A program made the position numbers and the translations under genes. The notes under the pieces are model-generated. The model was not told the origin of the DNA, did no database searches, and was given only the letters and a program-made list of their open reading frames with translations. Source: CAZJDM01 sp964544765 (GTDB lineage: Bacteria > Bdellovibrionota_B > Oligoflexia > CAYFLR01). From it: a stretch of DNA of 7,778 bases. The stretch lies in NCBI GenBank assembly GCA_964544765.1, contig CAZJDM010000190.1:1-7778 (forward strand). The letters are read 5' to 3'. Of the stretch, positions 6,351 to 7,778 are shown in pieces. How positions within the stretch are numbered: position 1 is the stretch's first letter; each line of letters opens with the position of its first letter.

Positions 6351-6695
6351 ATGAAATTTTTAATTATTTTTTCTGTAATTACATTCACTGCATGTTCAAC
6401 GGTGAGGGCACCTAGCCTAAATATGCTGAAAAAGCGTGCGGACTACCGGGATATTAACCATATTGAAAGCTCACTAAACTCAATAGAAAATCCATTATTG
6501 GTTCCATCCAGGACCCACCCTATGGTTGCAGATATTTGGGTTCATCCCCATGAGATGCCAACGGGAGACTATTTTAGAGGTGGATGGATTAGAACCATTG
6601 TTACACGTTCCCGTTGGTTTGTTGATAAAAAGAGCCAATCTCTACTAATCAAGAAAAAACCTAAAAAAAAGAGAAGTTATAGGGACATGCTGTAA
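6351..6695 (+). CDS. traV: TraV, short outer-membrane lipoprotein of F-type T4SS (VirB7 role)
   Basis: TraV is the lipoprotein that anchors TraK and TraB at the outer membrane. This 114-residue protein has a short lipoprotein signal peptide with lipobox FTA-C (Cys15), so the mature form would start at Cys15. The family region is PSRTHPMVADIWVHPHE then GDYFRGGWIRTIVTRSRW (52-89). It resembles the 'R.P....R.WVAP......F..P....V' segment of TraV proteins, with R54, P57, the IWV strand and W79 recognisable. The C-terminal tail (93-110) is very Lys-rich. F TraV is 171 residues with several cysteines; this version is a third shorter and the lipobox Cys is its only cysteine. An excellent Shine-Dalgarno sequence fixes the ATG. 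The position between the cargo pair and traC equals that in F, which adds weight. Confidence 0.75.
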   Translation: MKFLIIFSVITFTACSTVRAPSLNMLKKRADYRDINHIESSLNSIENPLLVPSRTHPMVADIWVHPHEMPTGDYFRGGWIRTIVTRSRWFVDKKSQSLLIKKKPKKKRSYRDML

Positions 6696-6734
6696 TCGCT
6701 ATCTATCCTACTATAAAGTCCCTACAAATCCACC

Positions 6735-6795
6735 AATCTATAATAATTATTAAATCTAAAAATCTAAATAATCACTAAACATACTCGAAGGGAGG
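6735..6795 (+). promoter_or_regulatory. traC leader: repeated AATCTA units, AATCACTAAACA element and Shine-Dalgarno GGGAGG, fixing a TTG start
   Basis: AATCTA occurs at 6735-6740, 6753-6758 and 6761-6766, followed by AATCACTAAACA (6770-6781), which ends 20 bases before TTG 6802. GGGAGG (6790-6795) lies six bases before that TTG, and no in-frame ATG follows until far inside the conserved region. The leader is therefore an extended form of the element seen before the other tra genes. Confidence 0.45.
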
Positions 6796-6801
6796 TTTAC
6801 A

Positions 6802-7778
6802 TTGGTAACAAAATGTAACGCAACACCCAAACCTATAGGAGATGCTCTAAATAGACGAGAAATCTTTATTCAATCTTTGTATTCCAGACCAGAATCATTG
6901 TCTGAGCTTCTTCCTTACGATGGATTTATACCAAACGAAAACATTTTTCAATTAAAAGACGGCTCCTTGGGAGCCATTTTGGAAGTAGAATTACTTGAAC
7001 ATGAACCTATGACCGAGAAACAGATCATCAGGGCTGTATCTTCTACTAAAAACTGGTTTTCATTACCTGACAATTGTGTACTCCAAATACTTTATGACCA
7101 ATTCACTTATTCCCATTTTGATGAGAATATTAAAACTATTGAAAAAAGTTATCCTGAGGGTAATCCAGTTTCCAATTTACTATTTAAAAATAGAATTGAG
7201 CAAATTAAAGAATCATGCCAAATCAATACCGATGAAACGCCATTAAAAAGAAGAGCCTATGTTTCAATTCGTTATTTTCCCAGGGTTAAAAACAATATCA
7301 AGGCAGTAGAATATCTACAAAAAGGTGAGAAGCTGCTTTATAGACAAATGAAATCCTTCGTTAGGGGGCTTCAGACCTTTAAACACCTCATAAAAAACAT
7401 CGAATCGAATTCAGAGATACAATTAAAAACCTTGAGTGCCAGTGAATTATTAGATTTACTTAGGAAGTTCTTTAATCCCAAAACCTATTATTCCCAGATT
7501 TCCTTATCCAATCAATTTATATTCAATTCGCCAACTCTCAATTATCAAGGTATTGAAAGGGAGGGGATAAAAACTAGAACCTTGTCACTAAAGACTTCCC
7601 CCCTATATGCTTATGATGGAGGAATGGCATACTTTTCTAGGTTAAATTTCCCTTTTAAACTGTCTTTGAGCTTTTCATTTCCCTCAAAAGCCAAAGTGAA
7701 GCGGTTTTTCGGTATAAAGGAGTTTTTTCTTGAAAATACCCTAACAGCAAGAGGTAAGATCCAGAAGGAAGAAATCAA
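6802..7778 (+). CDS. traC: TraC, VirB4-like ATPase of F-type T4SS (N-terminal part, runs off the window)
   Basis: TraC is the cytoplasmic, membrane-associated ATPase that powers pilus assembly and secretion. The frame is open from TTG 6802 to the last base, giving 325 codons of a family that is usually 800 or more. The family opening LSELLPYDGF (33-42), with NIFQLKDGSLGAILEVE following (47-63), matches the TraC/VirB4 N-terminal domain, where a Pro-Tyr precedes a strand with G-S-L-G. PLKRRAYVSIRYFPR, about residues 150-165, is another strand of that domain. Walker A and B motifs would lie beyond the end and cannot be checked. The start is TTG six bases after GGGAGG; the gene follows traV by 106 bases, as in F apart from the absence of traR. 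I see no frameshift in the visible part. Confidence 0.9.
   Translation, partial: MVTKCNATPKPIGDALNRREIFIQSLYSRPESLSELLPYDGFIPNENIFQLKDGSLGAILEVELLEHEPMTEKQIIRAVSSTKNWFSLPDNCVLQILYDQFTYSHFDENIKTIEKSYPEGNPVSNLLFKNRIEQIKESCQINTDETPLKRRAYVSIRYFPRVKNNIKAVEYLQKGEKLLYRQMKSFVRGLQTFKHLIKNIESNSEIQLKTLSASELLDLLRKFFNPKTYYSQISLSNQFIFNSPTLNYQGIEREGIKTRTLSLKTSPLYAYDGGMAYFSRLNFPFKLSLSFSFPSKAKVKRFFGIKEFFLENTLTARGKIQKEEI

Noticed and set aside
6680..6724. Inverted repeat TAGGGAC/GTCCCTA over the traV stop codon as a terminator
   Set aside because: Only seven pairs with a 31-base loop and no U-run; too weak, and traC follows in the same operon.
1..7778. CRISPR array, tRNA, rRNA, origin of transfer or insertion sequence
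   Set aside because: No regularly spaced repeats, cloverleaf, rRNA-like segment, transposase frame or terminal inverted repeat pair could be found by eye.

Overview
The window is A+T-rich DNA from a Gram-negative bacterium. It carries part of the transfer operon of an F-type (MPF_F) type IV secretion system. All eight genes lie on the + strand with mostly short gaps, so the layout looks like one operon plus insertions. The order traE-traK-traB-(two non-tra genes)-traV-traC matches the F plasmid, where traP, trbD and trbG fill the slot between traB and traV. The host lineage cannot be fixed from sequence alone. The A+T-rich composition, the MopE-type Asp-rich motif and the SBBP-like propeller in the first gene fit the former deltaproteobacteria, for example the Bdellovibrionota, but this is a low-confidence inference. 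The element could be a plasmid or an integrative conjugative element.

Region by region. Bases 78-1553 encode a seven-bladed beta-propeller protein preceded by an Asp-rich MopE-like metal-binding motif. It has no signal peptide, no convincing ribosome binding site and in-frame stops just upstream, so its 5' end looks lost or broken. Bases 1599-4557 hold traE (VirB8-like inner-membrane protein), traK (VirB9-like outer-membrane-complex protein) and traB (VirB10-like envelope-spanning scaffold). Bases 4623-5405 encode a PhzF-family isomerase with all four catalytic residues. Bases 5513-6181 encode a protein resembling Nmad2 (nucleotide-modification-associated domain 2), probably expressed from its own promoter as a leaderless mRNA. 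Bases 6351-6695 encode a short TraV lipoprotein (VirB7 role). Bases 6802-7778 are the N-terminal 325 codons of the TraC ATPase (VirB4-like), which runs off the window. No traA pilin or traL is visible; either could lie upstream.

How the genes work together. TraV, TraK and TraB form the outer-membrane core complex and the spanning channel, TraE links it to the inner-membrane complex, and TraC powers pilus assembly and secretion. The PhzF and Nmad2-like genes have no known structural role in F-type systems and are best read as cargo.

The most notable non-coding signal is a short element, AATC(T)AACAA or a close variant, that ends 20-24 bases before the start codon of all five tra genes and is absent in front of the two cargo genes. 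Other signals are an imperfect 14-bp hairpin over the stop codon of the Nmad2-like gene, a hairpin between the two cargo genes, and an imperfect 14-base direct repeat flanking the cargo pair.
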